DNA of 5,787 bases from Burkholderiales bacterium (GTDB taxonomy: Bacteria; Pseudomonadota; Gammaproteobacteria; Burkholderiales; Burkholderiaceae), in contig CANFNO010000216.1 of assembly GCA_947447845.1 (NCBI GenBank), forward strand, positions 1 through 5,787, read 5' to 3'. This document shows positions 1 to 5,787 of the stretch, in pieces. Under the pieces are notes generated by a model. It searched no databases, was not told the origin of the DNA, and saw only the letters and a list, made by a program, of their open reading frames with translations. The translations under genes were made by a program, and so were the position numbers. Every line of letters starts with the position of its first letter. Position 1 is the stretch's first letter.

Positions 1-1774
1 CTTCGGGTGAGTATTTGTAGGCGTTCGAAATGATGTTGGTTAAAGCCTGCTGAATTTTGTCGCTATCAACGTGTATAGGGAGTGGCCCTTTTGCTGGCGC
101 CACGATAGGACCCTGGCGATGCTCAGGAGCTTTAAAGTCACGCACGGTTTTGGTGACCAGCGCATGCATGTCGGCAGTTCCCAAAACGAAGTCGTCTCCC
201 CTTCGCGCCTCAATTCTGGCGAGGTCAAGAAGATCATTGATGATGTTTGCAATCAACACGGACTGCCTGTGAATGATGGCGGTCATTTCCTTTCGTTCAT
301 CTTCTTCAAAATTGCTGTGCAGAAGAACTTCCGAAAACCCCAGAATGCTGGCCATTGGTGTGCGCAATTCATGCGCAGCGGTGGCCAGGAACTGATTCTT
401 CAGGTTCTCGACTTCGGTTTCATAGGTGACATCCCGAACGTGCAAAATTTGAGACACCGAATCAGAAGAACCTTTGCGCCAGGCAATGCGAAGAACCTTG
501 TTGCCGGGAGCGTCAATCACAATCGTGTTCTTGAGAAGACGGTCGCTCAGCGGATCCTCGGCTGCGCCAGTTTTCAAGGATTCGATGCCATTGAATCGAG
601 ATGTTGGGAGGCAGGCGTTTGCCAACTTTTCTGAGAACTCCTGTTCATTCAGGCCCAGAACGCTATGCACTGAAAGTCCGCTCAGCCTTGAGAACGCCGG
701 GCTTACATAGTTGACGCGGTGGCCCGCGTCATAGGACACAAATCCATCCGGACTCAAAGCGAAAATCGTTTCGAGCTGTGCAGATTTTTCTTCGATATCT
801 TTGGTTAGTTGGGATTCAATCTCCTGCCTTCGAACGATCTCACGTCCCACACGCCAAGCCAAACCCAACGCAAAGGCAATCAGCACCAACGCAGCAATGA
901 TTAGTTGCTTGAAAACACGTTGGATGGGCTCTTCCACCTCGCCCGCCGGGATGCCAATGACTACCGACCAACCCGTGACGGTTGACCGATCAAAAACGGT
1001 GTAGACCGTTTTTCCTTCCTGATTGATGGCGGTGAACAATCCGCTTTGGGCCGCGGTAATGGACTTCGCAAGAGACGGCGTGGCCGGGACCCCTACATAA
1101 CGTTCCGGGGCACGGGAGCGACCCGCCAGCACCAGGTGGCTGTCAATGACGGCACCTGTCCAGGTCGAAGGTAAGTTTTGTTCAGCAAACAGACCGTTGA
1201 TTGCCTTGGGGTCCAACGCGATGGACAGAACGTAGCGAACTTGCCCATTGCGAAAAACGGGCGCCATCAGCAGCGTGAACGGCCTCTTGGTGACGGCACC
1301 TGTTGCCAAAGCCCCGACAATGACTGCGTCGCGTGTCTTTAAAACCTCTTCTATTGCACTTGCTGCGACGCCGGCCAGCGGTCCGATGGTTGGAACCACA
1401 GCAGTGGTGGCGACAATTTTGTTGGAACGTGGATCGACCAGAGATGCATTGATCCATTTGCCGTTGGTTGCGATTACCCGCTTGGCATTCCCAATGAAGG
1501 CCGTCAGATTGTCTGAATCGAGGCTGGCGTCAGATGCCAACACTTCCACTTGATTCATCTGGCCTTGCAATTCATGGTCCAGCGCCACCCGCAGTGCACT
1601 GGTGGTGCTTTTCAAGTTGTCTTCGATGGCTGATTTCTTTTGGGCAACGATCATCCAGGCAACGCCGCCACCGAAGATCAGCAATGGCAGCACCGCAACC
1701 AAAACCAACCCGACCAGTGCTCGCCAGACACGGCTTTCCATCAATTTTCCGGGTCTGTCTATTACTGGGTTCAT
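1..1774 (-). CDS. Membrane sensor histidine kinase (Cache-like sensor, PAS, HisKA, HATPase), C-terminus cut by window edge
   Basis: Reading the minus strand from ATG at 1774 gives an open frame of 591 codons to the window edge with no stop. An AAGG at 1786-1783 lies 8 nt before the start; an in-frame ATG at 1741 (residue 12) is a possible alternative. The N-terminus has a hydrophobic helix at about residues 19-44, then a roughly 240-residue extracytoplasmic region that looks like a Cache-type ligand sensor, then a second helix at about 289-307. A PAS domain follows at about 330-440. The HisKA domain has the motif AAHELRTPM with phosphoacceptor H468. The ATPase domain begins near 570, and its N box NIISNAYKYS (N580, N584) is the last part visible; the G1, F and G2 boxes lie outside the window. 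In this family the periplasmic signal controls autophosphorylation on His and transfer to a receiver Asp. The gene is divergent from a receiver-containing gene at 1986, a likely partner. A fused receiver beyond the edge cannot be excluded. The kinase call is firm; the ligand is unknown. Confidence 0.93.
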   Translation of the reverse strand, partial: MNPVIDRPGKLMESRVWRALVGLVLVAVLPLLIFGGGVAWMIVAQKKSAIEDNLKSTTSALRVALDHELQGQMNQVEVLASDASLDSDNLTAFIGNAKRVIATNGKWINASLVDPRSNKIVATTAVVPTIGPLAGVAASAIEEVLKTRDAVIVGALATGAVTKRPFTLLMAPVFRNGQVRYVLSIALDPKAINGLFAEQNLPSTWTGAVIDSHLVLAGRSRAPERYVGVPATPSLAKSITAAQSGLFTAINQEGKTVYTVFDRSTVTGWSVVIGIPAGEVEEPIQRVFKQLIIAALVLIAFALGLAWRVGREIVRRQEIESQLTKDIEEKSAQLETIFALSPDGFVSYDAGHRVNYVSPAFSRLSGLSVHSVLGLNEQEFSEKLANACLPTSRFNGIESLKTGAAEDPLSDRLLKNTIVIDAPGNKVLRIAWRKGSSDSVSQILHVRDVTYETEVENLKNQFLATAAHELRTPMASILGFSEVLLHSNFEEDERKEMTAIIHRQSVLIANIINDLLDLARIEARRGDDFVLGTADMHALVTKTVRDFKAPEHRQGPIVAPAKGPLPIHVDSDKIQQALTNIISNAYKYSPE

Positions 1775-1831
1775 GTTTGGTGCCTTGTGTCAGCTCAACC
1801 CTCCATCGCGATCAAACCGGTCATTGATTTT

Positions 1832-1896
1832 TATCACTGTCCATTTGATACAAAGTGATACATTCAAAATATATCATTTTTTGTCAATATTTGTCA
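1832..1896. promoter_or_regulatory. AT-rich divergent control region with phased short repeats (possible operator)
   Basis: This lies in the 211-bp gap between the divergent kinase (start 1774) and the receiver protein (start 1986). TGATACA occurs at 1846-1852 and 1856-1862, exactly 10 bp apart. TTTGTCA occurs at 1880-1886 and 1890-1896, also 10 bp apart. TATCACT (1832-1838) and AGTGATA (1854-1860) form a 7-bp inverted repeat with a 15-nt spacer. TGATA or its complement TATCA appears four times (1832, 1846, 1856, 1872). One-turn spacing is typical of sites bound on one DNA face by a regulator, and the repeats overlap the candidate minus-strand promoter. No known binding protein is recognised, and the low base complexity makes some of this expected by chance. 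Confidence 0.35.
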
Positions 1897-1897
1897 G
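1868..1897 (-). promoter_or_regulatory. Candidate sigma-70 promoter for the sensor kinase
   Basis: On the minus strand CTGACA (1897-1892, five of six matches to TTGACA) is followed after 18 nt by TATATT (1873-1868, five of six matches to TATAAT). It would leave a 5' leader of roughly 85 nt before the ATG at 1774. A perfect TTGACA also occurs at 1887-1882, but it has only a poor -10 at 17 nt spacing. The region is AT-rich, so chance matches are likelier than usual. Confidence 0.35.
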
Positions 1898-1972
1898 ATG
1901 CAACGGGTTTTAGGGATGAATTGCCCATCGCTGATTTGACTGCCAAAGCGCGTACAGCCGTTCAAAGCGGTT

Positions 1973-1977
1973 GGAAG
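1973..1977 (+). promoter_or_regulatory. Ribosome binding site fixing the start of the receiver/kinase-like gene
   Basis: GGAAG ends 8 nt before the ATG at 1986. The frame also has a TTG at 1971, but that TTG overlaps this site and has no good Shine-Dalgarno of its own. The ATG at 1986 also places the receiver core at the usual distance from the N-terminus (TILIIDD from residue 6). Confidence 0.7.
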
Positions 1978-1985
1978 ATGGATCC

Positions 1986-3191
1986 ATGACCGAGCAACAA
2001 ACAATCCTGATCATTGACGACACACCCGTCAATTTGAGGGTGATTTCCGCAGCCTTGATAGCTGACTATCGCCTTCAAGTTGCGCAGTCCGGAGCAGTGG
2101 GCTTGCAGCTGGCGTCGCAAGCAGCACCCGACCTGATTTTGTTGGATGTGATGATGCCCGAGATGGATGGTTTTGAAGTCTGCCGACGCCTGAAAGAAGA
2201 CCCCAAGCTGTCACGCGTCCCAGTTATTTTTCTCACGGCGATGGGCGACCTTGCATCAGAAATTGCAGGCTTGGCACTCGGTGCGGCCGACTACATCACC
2301 AAACCCATAAGCGTGCAAACGGCACGGCACAGAATCGCCAACCTGCTTGAGCGGGAGCGCCTGCGCAAGGAGGTCGAGGCCTACCGGGACCAGCTGGAAG
2401 AAAAGGTTGCTGCGCGCACCATGGCACTTTCGATAGCCAAGGAATCAGTACTCGCCAGTCAGCAGGCCAAAGCCAACTTTATCAACAACATGTCCTATGA
2501 GTTGCGCACGCCCATGGCGGTCATCATGGGCTTCACCGGGCTCTCGCTCAAACGCGCAACAGACCCCGAACAAATACGGCAACTCAACAAGGTAGACGAA
2601 GCATCGCAGCAACTGCTGTCACTGATCAATAGACTGATGGACATCACCACGCTGGAATCCAGTCAGCTCACCATTGAAAAAAGCACCTTCGATTTGGCGA
2701 GTGTTCTGGATGGCGTGGCTTTGCAACTGGAGTCGGAGGCCACCAAAAAAGGGCTTGAATTCGGTATCCATATCGAGCCTTCGCTACGCCATCTACCGCT
2801 CAAGGGTGATGCACTGCGCATAGGGCAAATCCTTCAGGAGTTGACGGGCAATGCCATTAAATATACGTCCCAAGGACGGGTTGACCTTCACGTCGAGGTG
2901 CAGGAGCAAATCGGCAAGGAAACCCAGTTGAGTTTCAAGGTACGTGACACCGGCATTGGCATTGCGCCCTACGACCAAAAGCGCATCTTCGTGCGTTTTG
3001 AAGAGCTTGACGGCTCACCCGCACGCAAGCACGGTGGTACGGGTATTGGACTGATGCTGTGCCGCCAACTTGTCGTTCTGATGGGCGGCACCATTGGCAT
3101 CGACATCTCCCCTGGGGTCGGGTCAACTGCCTGGTTCTGCCTGCGACTACCGAATGCAGGCTCGGTGCAAAGAAGCAGCGACACGCCTTGA
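1986..3191 (+). CDS. Soluble hybrid protein: receiver domain plus HisKA/HATPase module lacking the phosphoacceptor histidine
   Basis: The protein has 401 residues and no signal peptide or membrane segment, so it is cytoplasmic. Residues 6-122 form a response-regulator receiver with all key residues: D11/D12, phosphoacceptor D54 in LLDVMMPEMDG, T84 and K106. A charged, probably coiled-coil linker covers about 120-162. A HisKA domain follows (about 163-230), but its H box reads NMSYELRTPM, with Y171 (codon 2496-2498, TAT) where histidine is expected. The E172 and T175 of the ExxT motif remain. The ATPase domain (about 270-388) keeps N289 of the N box, DTGIGI (G1, 321-326), IFVRFEE (F box) and GGTGIGL (G2, 350-356). 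The first N-box Asn is replaced by E285. The family normally autophosphorylates on His. Without it this protein probably cannot, so a phosphatase, ATP-sensing or scaffold role driven by the receiver is inferred. It has no DNA-binding domain. The divergent membrane kinase is the obvious candidate donor for D54. A sequencing error of one base (CAT to TAT) is the main alternative. Confidence 0.93.
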   Translation: MTEQQTILIIDDTPVNLRVISAALIADYRLQVAQSGAVGLQLASQAAPDLILLDVMMPEMDGFEVCRRLKEDPKLSRVPVIFLTAMGDLASEIAGLALGAADYITKPISVQTARHRIANLLERERLRKEVEAYRDQLEEKVAARTMALSIAKESVLASQQAKANFINNMSYELRTPMAVIMGFTGLSLKRATDPEQIRQLNKVDEASQQLLSLINRLMDITTLESSQLTIEKSTFDLASVLDGVALQLESEATKKGLEFGIHIEPSLRHLPLKGDALRIGQILQELTGNAIKYTSQGRVDLHVEVQEQIGKETQLSFKVRDTGIGIAPYDQKRIFVRFEELDGSPARKHGGTGIGLMLCRQLVVLMGGTIGIDISPGVGSTAWFCLRLPNAGSVQRSSDTP

Positions 3192-3320
3192 GCCTACGCC
3201 GGCCTGCGACGGCGACCAGAAGGCCGCGTCAGGAGCCCAGACGAACCCTACAAGCGAATCTGTTTGTTAGCGAACTGACCGGCGCCGCGTCCTTCACTAG
3301 GCTGTCAACCTACATAGGAA

Positions 3321-3326
3321 AAAGGA
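3321..3326 (+). promoter_or_regulatory. Strong ribosome binding site for the DUF3330-like gene
   Basis: AAAGGA ends 6 nt before the ATG at 3333, a near-ideal Shine-Dalgarno that supports translation of this short gene. No convincing -35/-10 pair was seen in the 141-bp gap 3192-3332. Confidence 0.7.
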
Positions 3327-3332
3327 TTTTCG

Positions 3333-3539
3333 ATGACCACGAATAACACCGCCGTTCCGGTTGATACCGTGTCCTGCAAGGTATGCATGAAGGAGATTCC
3401 GGTATCCGAGGCGATTGTCCCGGAGGCAACGGAATACGTCGCGCATTTTTGCGGTGTTGAGTGCTATGACAAGTGGCGAAAGCAGCCGGGAAGTCCGTCC
3501 CAACAAGAGGACATAGCGACTACTTCAGCGCCGTTGTAA
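3333..3539 (+). CDS. Small putative metal-binding protein, DUF3330-like
   Basis: This gene encodes 68 residues from an ATG with a strong Shine-Dalgarno. It carries a compact cysteine pattern: C15-x2-C18 near the N-terminus and C40-x3-C44 later, with H38 beside the second pair. This arrangement looks like a small zinc-ribbon or treble-clef fold. The texture SCKVCMKEIP ... YVAHFCGVECY matches my recollection of DUF3330 proteins of proteobacteria, a family of unknown function. The C-terminal tail from about residue 50 is polar, rich in Q, S, T and E, and probably disordered. There is no signal peptide or membrane helix, so it should be cytoplasmic. It lies 141 bp after the receiver/kinase-like gene and 135 bp before the stress-protein-like gene, so co-transcription is possible but not shown. 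Metal binding is inferred from the cysteines only; the family assignment is moderately sure. Confidence 0.8.
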   Translation: MTTNNTAVPVDTVSCKVCMKEIPVSEAIVPEATEYVAHFCGVECYDKWRKQPGSPSQQEDIATTSAPL

Positions 3540-3550
3540 GCGCCGGGAAG

Positions 3551-3570
3551 TTTGCGGCATACGTCGCAAA
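3551..3570. other. Short hairpin in the gap after the DUF3330-like gene
   Basis: TTTGCGGC and GTCGCAAA flank the four-base loop ATAC, giving an 8-bp stem with one G-U pair, 11 nt after the stop at 3539. No T-run follows on either strand, so it does not fit an intrinsic terminator. It could stabilise the mRNA end or be a protein site. The rest of the 135-bp gap shows nothing convincing apart from the ribosome binding site of the next gene. Confidence 0.4.
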
Positions 3571-3662
3571 TGCGCAGTCCTGCAAACCGTGTTCGCCTGC
3601 ATACAGACGCTTGGCAATTTAGAGCACAAGCTAAGTGTTCGATCAATCCGTATCGTCAACCC

Positions 3663-3667
3663 CGGAG
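3663..3667 (+). promoter_or_regulatory. Ribosome binding site fixing the start of the stress-protein-like gene
   Basis: CGGAG ends 7 nt before the ATG at 3675. The frame stays open upstream to an ATG at 3552. That extension would add 41 residues unlike the rest of the protein, it overlaps the hairpin at 3551-3570, and no good Shine-Dalgarno precedes it. The ATG at 3675 is therefore preferred. Confidence 0.65.
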
Positions 3668-3674
3668 ATTAAAC

Positions 3675-4238
3675 ATGACCGAGTACAGACATCTCGTATC
3701 GGGCTTTTTCGTTAAACGCGAAGAAGCGCAGATTGCGCTTTCCAAACTCAAAGACCAAGGCATTGCGCCGGATCAGTTGGGCATTTACGACAACGAGACC
3801 GCAGCGCGCCAACCTCCGCCAGAGGCCAACAGCAACACCATGCTGGAAAGCCTGGTTGTTAATGGTGCCGTGGGCACGGCCATTGGCACCGGTATCGGCG
3901 TGCTCGCAGAAGTCGCTTTGGTGGTCGCCGATGTGTCACTCTTCATTGCCAGTCCGCTGGTGGCACCACTGGTCATTCTGGGTTGGGGGGCTAGCCTGGG
4001 CGGTGTCATCGGGGCCGTGGTCGGCTTGGAAAACACGGCCAAAAAAGAAGGCAAGTTTGCCGATCTGGTGCAGGAAGCCATCATGAACGGGCAAGTGGTT
4101 TTGGTCGTTCAGACCCGCAACGAACATGAAACGTCTATCGCCCAAGGAATCATCAAGGACGCCGTGGGCGACTTCAAGGACGTTCGTTCGACGCCGGGGA
4201 TGCTCGACGTAGCAAAAGCGCAGTCGCTTGGGCATTGA
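3675..4238 (+). CDS. Putative stress protein with YflT/GSP17M-like ends and a glycine-zipper hydrophobic core
   Basis: The product has 187 residues. Residues 5-40 (LVSGFFVKREEAQIALSKLK and onward) resemble the N-terminal strand-helix unit of YflT / general stress protein 17M-like proteins, where a residue-spanning 'VxGxFxxxEEAxxAxxxLK' pattern is typical. Residues about 58-118 are strongly hydrophobic and glycine-rich, with spaced glycines at 64, 67, 71, 73, 75 and again at 103, 105, 109, 110, 113, 117. This suggests two or three close-packed membrane or membrane-associated helices. Residues 125-172 return to a soluble strand-helix pattern (GQVVLVVQTRNEHETSIAQG) that looks like a second half of the same fold. 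The polar stretch 41-56 (PPPEANSN) is a linker. There is no N-terminal signal peptide. Members of this type are linked to general stress in other bacteria, but their biochemical role is unknown. It follows the DUF3330-like gene on the same strand and converges with the peptidase gene. The coding call is secure; the family assignment is moderate. Confidence 0.85.
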   Translation: MTEYRHLVSGFFVKREEAQIALSKLKDQGIAPDQLGIYDNETAARQPPPEANSNTMLESLVVNGAVGTAIGTGIGVLAEVALVVADVSLFIASPLVAPLVILGWGASLGGVIGAVVGLENTAKKEGKFADLVQEAIMNGQVVLVVQTRNEHETSIAQGIIKDAVGDFKDVRSTPGMLDVAKAQSLGH

Positions 4239-4305
4239 CAAGGTCAAGTGCAATAAATGCATGCCAGGGGTTGCTGGTTGGCGGTATCTTGCCCGAACAA
4301 AGCGC

Positions 4306-5787
4306 CTAGTCAAAGACAAAGGCTGGCTTGATTTGGGTGATGCAACTGCTGTCAGGCGGTTGGTTCGGATTGCTTAAAAAGCCAACCGCAATTTGCGAAG
4401 AGCAGGGGGCTGCAGGCACGTCGGGCTTCAGGATTAGCGAAATGTGTCCCACTGCCGGGAAGGTATAGGAATAAGCCGTCTTGTAGTTCTTGGCAACGGC
4501 CTCTCCATAGGGTTGGGGGGTTACCGGGTCGTAAGCGCCACTGAGTACCAGGACCGGGATGTTCGGATTGTCAAAGGTGAAAGGCGGTTTCAAATCCACG
4601 TTAAGTACGTCACACGCATTGCGGACCATATCGGCTTCGCGTTTGGCAATCGCCAACATTTGCGAATAAGGCACTGGCAACACCTGCGAGGGCGTGACCC
4701 GTATGGACTTGGCGCGCACGCAAAGCACGGTGTTGTACATCTCTTTGGCGTTGCCCGGCTCCAGATCGCCCGAGAGATTCTCTACCAGCCAGCTGAAATC
4801 GCCCCGATTCGCGGCAAAGACCAACTTGGGCAAAGAATGTGCTGATTCGGTGCGGTACAGCGATGAAATGATGCCATCCAGAAAGGTGTTGCCGTTGAGT
4901 GTGGACGCAAGCTTTTGTTTTGTAGAGGGCACGGTCAGCGTGATCGGTATTGGCTTCTGGTTCAACTGATCAACAACCGCCAGAAACTTCTGTTCCAGGT
5001 TGGGATAGGTTTGACTGCAGCGCAGATCCTGCGCGCAGTCGTTAAACACGTTACGTAATGAATGGCTGATGGTGTGGCTAAACCCAAAGTTAAAGTCAAT
5101 GTCTGGCCGAACCACACCATCGAGGATCGCGCTGCGTAACTGGGCCTTGTGCTGACCGGCTTGCGCCGTCACATACTGACCCAACAAGGTGCCGTATGAA
5201 CCACCGTAAAAGTTGAATTCCTTGTAGCCCAGGGTTTGTGCCACATAGTAAATGTCAGTGGCGTTCTCGCGGGTGTTGAAGGCGCTGGGATTGATTCCAC
5301 TGGCCTTGAAACGTGCGTTACAGGCCTTGATCCAACCCGAGTCGGTGGGTGATACTTCGCCCTTGGCCACAGCAACATTGTGGGCGTTGATTTCAGGGCA
5401 CGACAAAAAGGGCTTGGAGTACCGCGTTCCTCGCTCCTCTACAAAAAGCAGATCACGCCCCTTCAAAATATTGATCAAACCTGGCGACTTCCCCGGCAAG
5501 ACAATATTGACAAACACACCAATCGTGGTGTCCCCCGGCCCGCCCTGTTCCACAAACAGCGGGTCTGGTGCGGGCGTGTTGCTTGAACTGCGCACACGCA
5601 CTACGGCGAGTTGAATGGTGGGGCCCTGGGGTTGGGCGTGCTGCTCGGGCGTTGTGACGTAGCCACAATCCGCGTCTACAGCAATGGCGTCGGGCACGTC
5701 AAAAGTCTTGCAACTAACGGACTGCCACGCAGACCCGAATTCGGCGCGGCTGGGTCGTGCTGGGTTTGATGCACAGGCGCTTAAGGC
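4306..5787 (-). CDS. Exported alpha/beta-hydrolase peptidase, tripeptidyl-aminopeptidase (TAP-like) type, N-terminus cut by window edge
   Basis: The frame is open from the right edge to TAG at 4308-4306, giving 493 visible residues. A GTG at 5697 could be called as start, but the frame continues 30 codons further upstream without a stop. It begins ALSACASNPA, a lipobox (L2-S3-A4-C5) at the end of a signal peptide whose start lies outside the window. Alanine after the lipid Cys favours outer-membrane sorting by the E. coli rule. Numbering from the edge: oxyanion-loop motif FVEQGGPG (78-85), nucleophile elbow GGSYGT with S197 (codon 5199-5197), acid D420 in LSGAYDPVTP (codon 4530-4528), and H448 in VGHISL (codon 4446-4444). 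The complete triad predicts an active serine hydrolase. The long insert between the S and D regions and the TAP-like C-terminal segment match S33-type tripeptidyl aminopeptidases, which release short peptides from N-termini. About ten other cysteines suggest disulfides and hence an extracytoplasmic location. Substrate is unknown. It converges on the stress-protein gene across 67 bp in which no clear terminator was found. Confidence 0.92.
   Translation of the reverse strand, partial: ALSACASNPARPSRAEFGSAWQSVSCKTFDVPDAIAVDADCGYVTTPEQHAQPQGPTIQLAVVRVRSSSNTPAPDPLFVEQGGPGDTTIGVFVNIVLPGKSPGLINILKGRDLLFVEERGTRYSKPFLSCPEINAHNVAVAKGEVSPTDSGWIKACNARFKASGINPSAFNTRENATDIYYVAQTLGYKEFNFYGGSYGTLLGQYVTAQAGQHKAQLRSAILDGVVRPDIDFNFGFSHTISHSLRNVFNDCAQDLRCSQTYPNLEQKFLAVVDQLNQKPIPITLTVPSTKQKLASTLNGNTFLDGIISSLYRTESAHSLPKLVFAANRGDFSWLVENLSGDLEPGNAKEMYNTVLCVRAKSIRVTPSQVLPVPYSQMLAIAKREADMVRNACDVLNVDLKPPFTFDNPNIPVLVLSGAYDPVTPQPYGEAVAKNYKTAYSYTFPAVGHISLILKPDVPAAPCSSQIAVGFLSNPNQPPDSSCITQIKPAFVFD

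Noticed and set aside
71..634. A 187-codon plus-strand open frame opposite the sensor kinase
   Set aside because: It is antisense to the PAS/HisKA coding region, shows no domain or motif texture and has no Shine-Dalgarno; the minus-strand frame carries all kinase motifs.
1248..1913. Several plus-strand open frames of about 70-103 codons opposite the kinase N-terminus and control region
   Set aside because: They overlap one another in different frames, have low-complexity or codon-shadow composition, and lie antisense to the kinase reading frame.
1944..1969. Direct repeat CAAAGCG at 1944-1950 and 1963-1969 upstream of the receiver gene
   Set aside because: A 7-bp pair with a 19-bp period and no palindromic or promoter context; too weak to call a regulatory site.
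3200..3226. CGGCCT...AGGCCG inverted repeat just after the receiver/kinase-like gene, as a terminator
   Set aside because: Only a 6-bp stem with a 15-nt loop and no following T-run; it does not meet intrinsic terminator form.
3611..3627. TTGGCA...GAGC before the stress-protein-like gene as a sigma-54 or sigma-70 promoter
   Set aside because: The GG-to-GC spacing is one base off and lacks TTGC for sigma-54; no acceptable -10 lies 16-18 nt after TTGGCA for sigma-70.
4235..4247. TTGAC-AAG-GTCAA inverted repeat over the stop codon of the stress-protein-like gene, as a terminator between the convergent genes
   Set aside because: Five AT-rich base pairs with no T-tract on either side; likely chance.
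3936..4319. Minus-strand open frame of 127 codons opposite the stress-protein-like gene
   Set aside because: It is a mirror of the plus-strand gene and has no recognisable motif; the plus frame has a good ribosome binding site and coherent protein architecture.
4444..4845. Plus-strand open frame of 133 codons opposite the peptidase
   Set aside because: It is antisense to the catalytic region of a clear hydrolase gene, with no independent support.

Overview
The window looks like chromosomal DNA of a moderately GC-rich Gram-negative bacterium. Codon use, Shine-Dalgarno spacing, the style of the signalling proteins, a DUF3330-type small protein and a lipoprotein-like exported peptidase suggest a betaproteobacterium of the Burkholderiales (Comamonadaceae-like, e.g. 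Rhodoferax or Polaromonas). This is an inference from protein style, not a database match. I see no mobile element, tRNA, rRNA or CRISPR array.

Layout. (1) Positions 1-1774, minus strand: most of a membrane sensor histidine kinase, with two transmembrane helices around a Cache-like periplasmic domain, then PAS, HisKA and the start of the ATPase domain. The left window edge cuts it in the N box. (2) Positions 1775-1985: an AT-rich divergent control region with phased short repeats and a plausible minus-strand promoter. (3) Positions 1986-3191, plus strand: a soluble 401-residue protein with a receiver domain, a coiled coil, a HisKA-like domain and an ATPase domain. Its receiver looks functional, but the H-box histidine is replaced by tyrosine (Y171). 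(4) Positions 3333-3539, plus strand: a 68-residue protein with a Cx2C...Cx3C pattern, DUF3330-like. (5) Positions 3675-4238, plus strand: a 187-residue protein with a glycine-rich hydrophobic centre between two soluble ends, resembling YflT / general-stress-17M-like proteins. (6) Positions 4306-5787, minus strand: an exported alpha/beta hydrolase of the tripeptidyl-aminopeptidase (TAP-like) type. It runs off the right edge, and a lipobox-like LSAC is visible at its N-terminal end.

How the genes may work together. The divergent pair forms a probable signalling unit. The membrane kinase has an intact phosphoacceptor histidine (H468). The soluble partner has an intact receiver aspartate (D54), cannot autophosphorylate at the usual histidine, and keeps its ATP-binding motifs. 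A simple model is that the membrane kinase phosphorylates the receiver, and the histidine-less kinase module acts as an ATP-responsive regulator or phosphatase rather than a kinase. Neither visible protein has a DNA-binding output domain, so the final target lies elsewhere. The two small plus-strand genes each have their own ribosome binding site and may be stress-related. The peptidase converges on them and has no evident functional link.

The most unusual feature is the H-to-Y replacement in the soluble hybrid protein, beside an otherwise well-kept HisKA/HATPase module.
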